A stretch of DNA of 64,000 nucleotides from Nicotiana tabacum (lineage: Eukaryota > Streptophyta > Magnoliopsida > Solanales > Solanaceae): the NCBI RefSeq assembly GCF_000715075.1, contig NC_134081.1, forward strand, positions 63,057,653 through 63,121,652, given 5' to 3'. The notes beneath the pieces were generated by a model. That model was not told where the DNA came from. It ran no database searches and saw nothing but the letters and a program-made list of their open reading frames with translations. Below are positions 24,758-34,696 of the stretch, one piece after another; position 1 is the first letter of the stretch, and every line of letters starts with the position of its first letter. Made by a program: the position numbers and the translations under genes.

Positions 24758-24775
24758 TGGCGAATCTACTGGGGA
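24758..24775 (+). promoter_or_regulatory. Primer-binding site of the Ogre/Tat-type element
   Basis: TGGCGAATCTACTGGGGA directly follows the LTR end and resembles the tRNA-Arg-type primer sites described for Ogre elements. The match to a given tRNA was not tested. Confidence 0.65.
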
Positions 24776-25337
24776 TCCTAGGTTCTGACCTTAGAAGACT
24801 TAGACTAATTTGGCATCGATATTTATTTGTCCATTGCTTTGATTATAGACTAAATTGCAATTACATGCCTACCTGCTTTATTTGCTCTTTATAATTATTA
24901 TGCTTAGTGCGGTTACACCCTTTTCTGTTACTTATTTATGTACACTGTCATTATATTTCTTCCTATCGAGTCTTGGCCGTACACTATCACACACGATAGC
25001 ACGCGAGGGTTGTCTTTTACACCTATCCGAACCTTCTTTTCAAAACTCTCTGGTTTCAGAGAATGGCTTTCTCAGGTCAACTAACATAACTTCTCGCAGC
25101 CTTCTGTCCAATTCAAAAGTAGGAAACACTCTACTCTAGTAAAATAGATCATACTGCATAAACCTTAGGTGGGTCAGTCCTTGGCACCGACACACAATTA
25201 TGAAAGCCACCCTAATGTCAACAGGTCAAGAACCCAAATGACATGACTTATGTGGAAAGACAAACAAACCTAACAAGACACTTAAAGATCCGAAGAAAAC
25301 ACATACCCAAATATCTTTCTTTTACCCACCTCAGAAA

Positions 25338-25474
25338 ATGGAAATCAACCGAAACATCCCTAAGATTAGCATGGTAATAGGAGCACCACATAAATTGAAA
25401 CAATGGTGGAAGAATATTCGTCATGAATACGGAGATGAGGTTTAGACGAATCTGGGAGCATTAACTGCATTGCT
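25338..25474 (+). pseudogene. Start of ORF1/gag of the Ogre-type element, truncated
   Basis: ATG 25338 opens MEINRNIPKISM, then LKQWWKNIRHEYGDEV, a stop at 25443-25445, and then TNLGALTALL in the same frame. The sequence then changes to family X. The position after a ~560-bp leader and the W/K-rich text resemble the N-terminal ORF of Ogre/Tat elements, but I cannot prove this. The preceding leader (24776-25337) shows no domain. Confidence 0.45.
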
Positions 25475-25475
25475 G

Positions 25476-27678
25476 ATGGTTTCTAGTTTCAATTTGTGGT
25501 ATCTATGGATTTCTGGATTTGTATATGACTGAAGATTAGAGAACTGTGCTTGTTAGTGAAGGAGACTTGGAGAATTTCTGTATCATATGTCAGAGATGAA
25601 AGGACCAACTTCAGATTCAGAGAAGGCCTCTTCAGAGTAGGTATTTCTATTTAAGGTACTATTGAATGTATAAGAGATAACACAATGGCTTACGAGTCTT
25701 AAAACGAAGAGATTTCATGTTGGGATCACTTAGGATAAGTTTCGATTGAGGTTCATAGTTTACTGTAAAGGGTAGTATTACCATGAAGATGGGTCATAAG
25801 TAATCTGAAGGATTTGGTTCCATTTAGTAGTGGTTTGGTTCAACATGGCAATAGAGACGATCGATTCCTTTGGTTTATAGGGTTTTTGGGATTGGCAGTC
25901 TGTTTCGCGATGATGTTGATCACGACTTGTGGTTGGTATCTTCTACAAGCATGAAAAGTTTGGTGCGTGTTGTGATTTTTTCCTGAATTAAGCTTTGTGT
26001 AATATTTCTAGTTGATGGAGTGTGTATCCTATTCGTGATTTAGATTTTATACTAGGATTCTTGTATATTTGTATATTAGCATGAGTGACGCAGTGAGTTG
26101 TGTGGGATTGGGATTGCATGGACAAGGTTGTGGTTTAGTTTTGAAAGGAATCTCATGAATTCTAGAGAGCACGAGGGCTTTCTGATGTTTAAGAGTATGC
26201 TAGCACCATTTCTGTATCGCCTGAGAAGGGGGTGTTTTGTGGAAGGTGCCTTGTGTATTGATTGTTGATGCTTGACTAGTACTACATAGATCGCATAGTT
26301 GGTAGCCATTAGTGCTCAGGTTTTGATGTATGGTGCAGGAGGTTATGGGAGTATCTCCCATGGTATGATTGTATATGCATGATGTGTCAGTCACTTGAGT
26401 ATAAGAGTTAGAGATCAGGTTTGAAGATCTTGTTACTCTCGTGGTTTGGAGATTATATTTCTAAGAGGCAGACTATACCTCTAGTTGCGGAATGTGGAAG
26501 TGAATTCAGGATTAAATAGATGATTGTATTTTTCATGGATGGGGTCACTATGGACTTGTGGAAGGCTATTGACCTATTTTGGAATGACCCGAATTGGTTT
26601 GGAGGCCCATTGGTAGCCCCAACGAGAATGTGTATTTTACACTAGATTGTATTCTCTCATTCAGCGCAAAATATTTTATGGGTTAGTCATCGGGCAGAAT
26701 GGATGTTATTCATGCCTTAATCTATTTCATGTGTTACTTATTTATGCTATGATGGGTTATGAGACTACTTGGTTATTCACACGTATGTTGGGGTCCTGTT
26801 TAGGCCTTATGACAATATTTGAGAAAGATGGTTCTTGAGATGTTGATTTGCTCATTGTACCTTAGTTGTGCTTGGCCTTGTACATGCCACAATGGGGTTG
26901 TGTTAGATATGATTCATTGTGCTCGCTTTGTGGGTTTAGTTTCTCTCTCGTGGGGTGGATTCATAGCATTATGCTCTTAATGTTGTATCTTTTAAACATG
27001 TTGGATGGTTCCCTTTTTGTTCCTTTTCTATTATTGATTATATCCGAGCGGTTGCTTATTAGTGCACAGATAGCGTCGTGTGAGGTTCTTGATGGTATTT
27101 GATCTTGGACCTGGAATCAATGCTATCAGATATGTATAATGTATGTTTGAAGAAGAATGTCACTAATCTACTCAGAATTTGGCAATAGTTCTTGTTGAGC
27201 TAGGGAACTCTATGACTTATTGATCTGACGGGTGGTTATGAGTTTCTACATGTTTCTTTCATCATTTGTAGTATTGCGAGGGTTGAAATAAGGTTTCATG
27301 TGTCATGAGGTATATTACTGGTGCTGAGTTTGGTAATGAGCAGCTATTGTGGTTGGAAAATATTGCTATGGGCCTATGAGTTATGCGGTATATGGTGTGG
27401 TTATATCTTGGGGGTATAATTATACTTTGATACAACTTGTTGAGATTTATATGGTGTATATATATAAGAATCAGATCTTGAGGGAGCTATAAAAGTTGGA
27501 ATTTGGTTTTAAGGTTGGAGGAAGAATTTTCAATCAGGATTGTGTTGATGGAATCATGGATTAAGGTGACATGAGATCACCCATGGATATGTGTGTGATG
27601 AGTCATTCATTGATTTTGGAAACTATGGAAGCATTATTGGCACGTTCGAGGACGAATGTATGTTTAAGTGGGGGAGAA
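25476..27678 (+). repeat. Family X 3' noncoding region with polypurine tract
   Basis: No Ty3/gypsy domain is readable. The region aligns with the minus-strand copies at 1-1948 and 45514-46338. A 63-codon ORF (26647-26838, ending in LGSCLGLMTIFEKDGS) has an indel-free, partly matching counterpart over its last ~36 codons at about 715-603 (-), although that copy has a stop. The other ORFs look like chance. The polypurine tract AAGTGGGGGAGAA lies at 27666-27678, and the pre-PPT motif TTCGAGGACGAATG at 27645-27658. Confidence 0.65.
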
Positions 27679-30600
27679 TATAACGACCCGAGTGGTCATG
27701 TTGAGATTTAGCATTTTGTTCGGCAGTTTGACACCTTGAGAAACTTCATATGGTGCATTATGACTCGCGTGTACTGGTGGTTTTAATTTTCAAGAGGTCC
27801 AAAGTTGATTTGGAAGAGTAATTCTCAATTTGTAAGCTTTAAGTTAGAAGGGTTGACCAAGGTTTAACTTTTGAGTAAACGACATCAGAATTGGGATTTG
27901 ATTGTTTCAATAGATTTGTATGGTAATTTTAGACTTGGGGGTATGTTTGTATTTGAATTTTGATGTTTCTAGAAGGTTTTGGCTTAAATTGTCGAAAGTT
28001 GGCAATTTTAAGAATTTTAGAGTTTACAAGTTTGACCGGGAGTTGACTCTGATAGTATCGGGTTTGGATTGTTGTTCTGGAAAATTGAAATAGTTTCATT
28101 TTGTAATTTGGGAATTTTGTGCCAAGTTTGATTGGAATCTGAATTGATTAGGCGTGAATCAGATGCTTGGTTGCTGGTTGGAAGTTTTTAAAGTTAAGAG
28201 AACGATTTTGATGTTTGATTATTGGTTTTGATAATATTTGTGGTGTTTCAAGCATTTTGATAAGTTTGGAAATGTATTAGGACTTGTTAGCATGATTGTA
28301 TGGGGTCACGTGGGCCTTAGGTGTGATTCGGGGTAGTTTCAGACAATTTTGGTTGGGTTGCTTTGCTGATTTGTGGTGATGTTCTGATGAGCATTGCAAT
28401 CGTGGTAGGAGCTTCGTGATCGTGAAGTATATTTTGGGGCTCCTGATGGTTTAAGCTTCGTGTTCACATAAGGGGAAGCGTATTCGCATAAGTTGAAGCG
28501 CGTTCGCAGAGTGGTGTGAGCAATATTCAATGCATTCGCGTATCAAGCATCACGTTCGTGATGTGTTGGGATTCAGCGGTCGCGTTTGCGACTGGTCTTC
28601 CACATTTGTATAGCTTGGGGATAGTTGGTCATCGCGTTCATGTGGTTCTATCTGCGTTGGCATAGAAGAGAGTCTGGTCAATGTGGATTGGAGAATCGCG
28701 AAAGCGATGGCTTTGCCGCGATCGCATAGAACATTGTTGGGCAAACTATTTAAGTTTCTATTTTTGGGACTTTGCCCATTATTTCATATTTTGAGCCCTA
28801 GATTTCTAGATGAGGAGAATTGGAAGTGCAGTTACACCACAACATTGGAGGTAAGAAATTTTCACTCAAATTTGACTTTATATCTTGATTACCTTTGAGT
28901 TTCTACACCTAAAACTTGGAATTTTGAAAGAAAGTTTGGGGTTTTTATCTACGCCTTAAGAGAGTGTATTTTTGGACTTTGAGTACTGATTTGGACTTAG
29001 ATTTTGAAATTAATTATATATTTGGACTCGGCAGGTTATGGATCATTGGATTTTGGTATTGGTTTCGAATTTCGGGCATGTAGGCTAGGGTTGACTTTTG
29101 TTGAATTTTGAGAGTTTTTTCAAAGATCGAAGCTTTATGGATCGGGATCGCTTCCCATGGCATTCTTGACTTCCTTAGATGATGTTTGGCTTGAATTTTT
29201 GCGATTGGAGCGCTAGATTGACGTTTTGATGCGATTCGAGGTTGAAGACTAGCCCGGATGAGGTAAGTATTTTGCCTAAACTTGGTTTTAGAGTAATTTA
29301 CCTGTTGGATGTGATATTTGTTATGTGTTTGGGGTGACGGATATGCAAGGTGATAAGAATATATGCATGCACCAGGGTTATTCGTGATCCGGGTAGTTCT
29401 TAGGTCATTATATGTCATATTTTGCTATCATGCTTCTTTGATATTGTGTTTTCTCCACTTGTATGAGTACGTGGGCTATTATTCATGTTAGAAATTATGT
29501 CTAGGCTATGTGCTTATCTGTTTGAGACATGATAGGGCTTTTTGCAATGTGGAGTTGTTTGCCTTAATTGTATTCTTATTTTTCGGTCCTGATATTAAAT
29601 TTGAATGTTATATCTCTATCTCTATGCACTTTTTTATATGTTATCGCATATGTTGTTGGAGTCCTTGTTTGTGTGACACGTGTTTGAGCTGAGTTGTGGC
29701 GCTTTGGTATATTTTGTGTGGTATTTTGATTTTTGGTATTGTGAGATGTAAGTATACTGAGACTTGAGCGGATTGATGACTGATCTTAGCTCGTAGAGCT
29801 GTGCTGATATTGATAGTGAGGTGACGCATAAGACAAGCCCCGGATTGGGCTGAGTGGTATTGATAGTGAGGTGACGCGCGTGTCAGGCCATTTTGGTCTA
29901 TGTTACAATGATCGTTGACTTTGATCCGACCAGCGCTTGGGCTAGGATCCGCCCCTTCTAAGTAAGGTGATAACCTATGCTACTTTGGGCCCAATGAGTG
30001 CATGCACACGTTACGTGCTGGGTGAGGGACTTATGTCAGTACCCATGCAGTGATAAGAGTGTATATGTGTGTGTGTGTGTGTGTGTGAGAGAGGATCCAT
30101 GGCCATCTTGCCAGGCACTATGAGAGTGTTGAGACTATGATTGAGGGGCATTGTGTGCCAAGCACTTTTAATGTGTTGAGATTTTGTATACTTGATATTC
30201 AAACTGTGATATTTGATGATATTGCTGTATAAATGACATACATGCATAGAGTTGTAATTTTCCTCATGCTAACTAGTATTCTGTGTGTCCACTTGATGTT
30301 TAGAGCTTGATATTACTTGTCTAAGTGAATTTTGTGGAAGTTGATGCCTTGATTGTTATATCTAAAAAGCATTCCTATTTTTCCTCCTATTTTGTTAAGC
30401 TGAGCAAGCTGTTATTTGAACTAGTTCTCTATATGCTATTATTGTGTTGTTATTGTTGTTGTTGGTTGTGGAAAGTGAACATTGGACTTTGCCAAGCTCA
30501 TCACTGCTTTCAGCCCGAGGTAAGGCTTGCTACTTATTGAGTACATGAGATCGGTTTTAATCATACTACACTATGTACTTCATGTGTAGATCCAGGTATT

Positions 30601-30972
30601 GCTAATAGTGGTAGTTTCCAGTGAGCTGCATGCGGATTTGCATGGGGGTTTCGAGCTAGCACTGTTGTTTTATTTGCGGGCCTTGAATTCCTCCCTTTTA
30701 TCTTATGTTCTTACTATTCAGTCTTCCAGACAATATTGTATTTTGTTCAGATTTTGTATTTAGTATTCTATAGAGCTCATGCACTTGTGACACCAGGTAT
30801 TGGGGTGGATTTCAGTTGTAATGACATTTAAACCTCACTTATTTATACCATTCCGCTACTTGAAATTATTTCATTCTTATTGTTAAAATTATTTTTATAT
30901 ATTTATTGTTGTCTTGCCTAGCAAGCAGGGTTAGGCGCCATCACGGCTCCGGTGGGATTTTGGGTCTTGACA
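27679..30972 (+). repeat. 3' LTR of the plus-strand family X element
   Basis: It starts TATAACGACCCG (TG mutated to TA) right after the polypurine tract and ends GGGTCTTGACA; it is 3,294 bp. It carries a CpG word array at about 28425-28730 (for example CTTCGTGATCGTGAAG), followed 17 bp later by TATTTAAG (28747-28754). A (GT)n tract lies at 30064-30088. The right flank is TACTC. Confidence 0.75.
28425..28754 (+). repeat. CpG word array and TATA-like box in the family X LTR
   Basis: Words of the GCGTTCGC / TTCGCGA type recur: CTTCGTGATCGTGAAG, AAGCGCGTTCGCAGAG, ATCACGTTCGTGAT and GTCGCGTTTGCGAC. They end at about 28730, just before TATTTAAG at 28747-28754. Confidence 0.6.
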
Positions 30973-31608
30973 TACTCACTTGCACGGAAACATCCTTCGT
31001 GCCATTATCATATCACTCTTCCTTACTGAGCACGGGAATACCCTTCGTGCAATAATAAAAATGTCAAGAATCACGGAAACATCATTCATGCATAAATCAC
31101 TCTTCCCCAAAAGCACAGAAGCACCCTTTGTGCAATTCACTCTTCCTTACCAAGCATATCAATATATATATAAGACAGTACCAAGCAAGGTATAAAGCAT
31201 AAAGACCATCAAGAAGAGTGATTTAGCATAATACTCCATGTGAGAGATAGTCATAGCTTTTGCACCATTAGGCGAGCCAACATTTCAAGAATCATATTGC
31301 TAAAACAACTCAACAAAACTAAAGCATGATCCTTAGCATGAATATAGAAACTCAAGTATCACAAGATTAACAAATACATATATAAGTTCATGATATAAAA
31401 TACATCCTCAACTAAATCGAGTATACTAACAATCTCAGGAATAGTCTATCATGTTCAATTAAGATATCATAATCTAAATCATGATTGATAGCATGGATAA
31501 TTGTGCTCATGTTATCATAGAAATCAAGTGAAGAATAAGTCAAGAAGAATACAAAATTCAACAAAGCACAAAGTAATCTAGAACCTACCCCGAGCATGAA
31601 TAACCCCG
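30973..31608 (-). repeat. X' LTR, left part (minus strand), split by element C
   Basis: Inverted LTR sequence with the same hairpin tract as A (GCACGGAA...TTCGTGC units at 30983-31140). It is cut at 31608 by element C and resumes at 44082 after the duplicated CCCCG. The outer ~0.8 kb of this LTR is missing on the left, where the plus-strand family X LTR abuts. Confidence 0.7.
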
Positions 31609-32254
31609 TGTAACGACCTGGTCGGTCGTTTTGAAAGTAATAGCCCCCATCCCCAAATTACTACTTTCCATGTATCATTTTATGCTTATGTGACTTGCCG
31701 AGAGGTTTTGTTTGTGGTTTTAGAGTGAATCTGGACACTAAGTCCCTAAAATGGAAGCTTAAGTTCTAGGAATTCGACCATAGTTGGAACTGTGTGAAGA
31801 CGACTCTGGAATGGCGTTTCGTCAGTTCCGTTAGCTCTGTTGAGTGATTTTGGATTTAGGAGCATGTCCAGATTGTGAATCGGAGGTCTGTAGCTAAATT
31901 AGACTTGAAATGGCAAAAGTTGAATTTTTGGGAAGTTTGACCGGAAGTGAACTTTTTGATATCGGGGTCGGATTCTGATTCCGTAATTTGGTGTAGGTTC
32001 GTAATGTCGAATATGACTTGTGTGCAAAATTTGAGGTCAATCGGACGTGAATTGATAGGTTTCAGCATCGGTTGTAGAAGTTTGAAGTTTCAAGTTCATT
32101 AAGATTAAATTGGAGCGCGATTCGTGTTTTTATTGTTGTTTGATGTGATTTGAGGGCTCGACTTGTTGGTATGTTTGGTTGGATTTCGGATGGTTAACGG
32201 ACTATAATTGGACTTGGTGTTATAGTTGAAGCATCAGATTTTGCTGGTGTCTGG

Positions 32255-32608
32255 TTACCTTCTACGTATTCGCGAAGGTTCTCTCGCGTTCGCGTAGAGG
32301 AAGTTTAAGTGCTGTTGGAATTTGTCCTCCGTGTTCATGATGTAGATCTCGCATTCGCGAAGCTCTGAGGTATTAGGTCTACGCGTTCGCGTAGAGAAAC
32401 CGGTCGGTGGGGTCATCAGGCATTTAGCCTACGCGTTCGCGATGAGGGTCCTGCATTCGCGAAGGGTCAAGCTGTGTAAGCTCCGCATTCGCGAGAGGTC
32501 ACTCGCATTTGTGAAGGAGGATTTTTGGCTGTAGAGTTTCAAGTGATTCGCGAACGAGAGGGATCTTCATCGTACGCGGTGAAGAAAAGACCTGGGCAGA
32601 TATAAACA
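32255..32608 (+). promoter_or_regulatory. CpG palindrome array ending at a TATA box in the C 5' LTR
   Basis: About ten words recur. The clearest are TCTACGCGTTCGCGTAGA, CTCGCATTCGCGAAG, CCTACGCGTTCGCGATG and CCGCATTCGCGAG. They end at about 32585, and TATAAACA follows at 32601. The 3' LTR keeps the same arrangement: array about 42055-42372, TATAAAC at 42394. The word contains ACGCGT, the CGCG box bound by CAMTA factors. That link is an inference. Confidence 0.65.
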
Positions 32609-33002
32609 TTTCAAAATTGAGGGTTTGCCATTTTCGTCATAACTTGAGATAGAGAGCTCGAATTTAGGCGAGAGTTTGAGGGATTTTCAGAAGCATCAAT
32701 TGGGTAATGATTCTTAATCATTTTTGGTTATATCCCACTAATCTATCATTAATTTTATCATTTAATTAACATTTGGGGTTGCGAAATTTGGGGAAAAAAT
32801 GGGAAAAGTTCTTCAACTGAATTTTGGGATTTTGATTGAGATTTTGTTGTCAGATTTGAGTAATTTTGGTATGGGTGGACTCGTGGTTGAATGTGTGTTC
32901 GTATTTTGTGACTTTTACCCGATTCCTATACGTGGGCCCGGGTCAACTTTTTGGGACGATTTTCTAAGTTCTTGTTAAAGTCTTGATTTCATTAATTAGA
33001 AT

Positions 33003-33340
33003 AGTTTATTATAGTTTTATTTACAGTATGTAATTGCTTTTGGCTAGATTTGGGCCTTCTGGAGTCGAAAAGTTGAGGAATAGGAATTCTTACTAATTGA
33101 TTTTGCTTGGTTCGAGGTAAGTGTCTTGCTTAACCTTTGGGGGGGGGGGGGGGGGAATCCCCTTAGGATTTGGGTTTATAATAGTTGTATTTATAGTATG
33201 TAATTGCATTTGGCTAGATTTGGGACATTCGGAGTCAGAAAGTCGAGGAAAAGGCATTCTTACTGATTGATTGAACTTGGTTCGAGGTAAGTGGCTTGAC
33301 TAACCTTGTGTGGGGGAAATCCCCTTAGGATTTTGGTACT
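33003..33340 (+). repeat. Tandem duplication with a 17-G run in the C 5' LTR
   Basis: A unit of about 170-180 bp (TTATTATAGTT... to ATCCCCTTAGGATTT) is present twice in the 5' LTR and once in the 3' LTR (42788-42964). The first copy ends in a run of 17 G (33139-33155), where the other copies have GTGGGGGA-like text. Confidence 0.75.
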
Positions 33341-33636
33341 GTTGTGATACTTCTGTGATATGTGAGTGTCGCACGTGAGGTGACGAGTGCGTACACGGGC
33401 TAATTGTTATAAAACACGATTTTTACTGAGCGGTAACCTGTTACATCTTAATTGAGTTATACCAGCATGTGTAGTTATCCTGTTAGCCTAAGATCGCATC
33501 TCTACCTGTCTTAATTGATTATTTGAAACCTGTACGGCATGCTTAGTTGATTTCTTGTTTTTCCTGGACTCGTATTTAGTCATAAACTATAGGATTACTT
33601 GCTGTAATTGTTGTTTCCATTGATTTTGAGCTGTGT

Positions 33637-33870
33637 GTTTATTTTTGGGACTACGCAGCGGTACCTCGGGAGATCCCCTATTGCATATTTACTTATGGGA
33701 CACGAGGTGGTACCTCAGGAGATCCCCCCGCATATTTATTTTTGGGACTATGAGGAGGTACCTCCGGAGATCCCCCTACATATTTACTTTTGGGGCTACG
33801 AGGCGGTACCTCGGTAGATCCCCTGTTGAGCATTAGTTTTGGGACTACGAGACGGTATCTCGGGAGTAAC
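33637..33870 (+). repeat. About 48-bp tandem hairpin repeats in the C 5' LTR
   Basis: Five units carry GGGACTACGAGGCGGTACCTC and GGGAGATCCCC. Each unit holds two inverted repeats: CGAGG..GGTACCTCG and GGGGATCTCCC-like. The 3' LTR has four units (43270-43460). The short ORFs here are only the translation of the repeat. Confidence 0.8.
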
Positions 33871-34498
33871 CCCGTTGTTTATCCCTATGTTTTGTGCTGC
33901 TATCTTTCTGTAGTTTATCCTCGTTAAATTGCCAGTCTCTTATTACATTGCTATATTTTTTTGCCTTTAATTATTATATACCAGTAGGGCCCTGACCTAA
34001 CCTCGCCACTACTATACCGAGATTAGGTTTGGCACTTACTGGGTACCGTTGTGGTGTACTCATGCTACTTTTCTGCACATGTTTTGTGTGCAGATCCAGG
34101 TACCTCCTACCATCCCCACTATTAGTTGCGTACTTGTTGTTGCTACGGAGACTTCAAGGTATATCTGCCAGCGTCCGCAGACCTCGAAGTCTCCCTCTAT
34201 CCCTTTCATGTTGTTCCTCCTTTATTTCTTCTAGTTACTGATGTAGAGAAACAATTAGACAAATTCTTAGAGCTTGTGACTTGTGTTTACTGAGTATTGG
34301 GAATATTGTTATACTCGAGTTGTTGGTTACTTGTACTTGCCGAGCGGCATTTTTTTTTTGTTATATAGTCATCTGTTGAAATTAGTGGTTTTTTCTGCCT
34401 CTATTTTTTTATTATTCCGCAATTGTTAGGCTTACCTAGTCGTAGAGACTAGGTGCCGTCACGACATCTTACGGAAGGAGAACTGAGTCGTGACAAGT

Positions 34499-34510
34499 TG
34501 GTATCAGAGC
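34499..34510 (+). promoter_or_regulatory. Primer-binding site of element C (initiator tRNA-Met type)
   Basis: TGGTATCAGAGC, 3 nt after the LTR end, with the same spacing as in element A. Confidence 0.9.
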
Positions 34511-34696
34511 TCTAGGTTCATAGGTTTTATGAGTCACAAGCAGGTTTAGTAGAGTCTCGCGGGTCGGTACGGAGACGTCTGTACTTATCTTCGGGAGGCT
34601 ATGGAACTGTTAGGAAAATTTTCACTTCTTTGATTCCTTGTCGTGCGAAATTGTTGACTTTGGAATTCTAAACTTTTGTCTTCTATTCTCTCACAG

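Larger units (their letters stand above)
19956..25475 (+). mobile_element. Ogre/Tat-type LTR element, 5' part only
   Basis: A ~4.8-kb LTR starting TGTCGACAACCAATTTTGACC, a primer site and ~700 bp of leader with the start of an ORF. The very long LTR, its terminal words and the primer site fit Ogre/Tat-group Ty3/gypsy elements known from legumes and Solanaceae. No pol domain is present: the sequence changes to family X 3' region at about 25475. The class is an inference from LTR length and primer site. Confidence 0.65.
25476..30972 (+). mobile_element. Family X element, plus strand, 3' half only
   Basis: It consists of a 2.2-kb 3' noncoding region, a polypurine tract and a 3.3-kb 3' LTR. The pol gene and 5' LTR are missing. 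After the LTR end (GGGTCTTGACA) the sequence enters a minus-strand LTR with no primer site, so this is a 3' LTR. The left border at about 25475 is a breakpoint with the Ogre-type element. Family X probably belongs to the same chromovirus group, judged by its LTR start, pre-PPT motif and LTR layout; no pol text is available to confirm this. Confidence 0.65.
31609..34495 (+). repeat. 5' LTR of element C
   Basis: It starts TGTAACGACCTGG and ends GAGTCGTGACA, 3 nt before the primer site; it is 2,887 bp. It is 166 bp longer than the 3' LTR, mainly through a ~180-bp tandem duplication (about 33003-33340) and one more hairpin repeat unit. Confidence 0.9.

Noticed and set aside
29014..29418. 134-codon minus-strand ORF in the family X LTR
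   Set aside because: LTR sequence. Its position has no open counterpart in related LTRs and no domain.
32255..32585. CRISPR-like array of regularly spaced palindromic words
   Set aside because: Spacing is irregular, words vary, there are no unique spacers of fixed length, and this is plant nuclear LTR sequence.
33608..33836. Overlapping ORFs with repeated RYLGRSP-like text
   Set aside because: They are the frames of the ~48-bp hairpin repeat, and the equivalent ORFs at 43129-43427 change frame.
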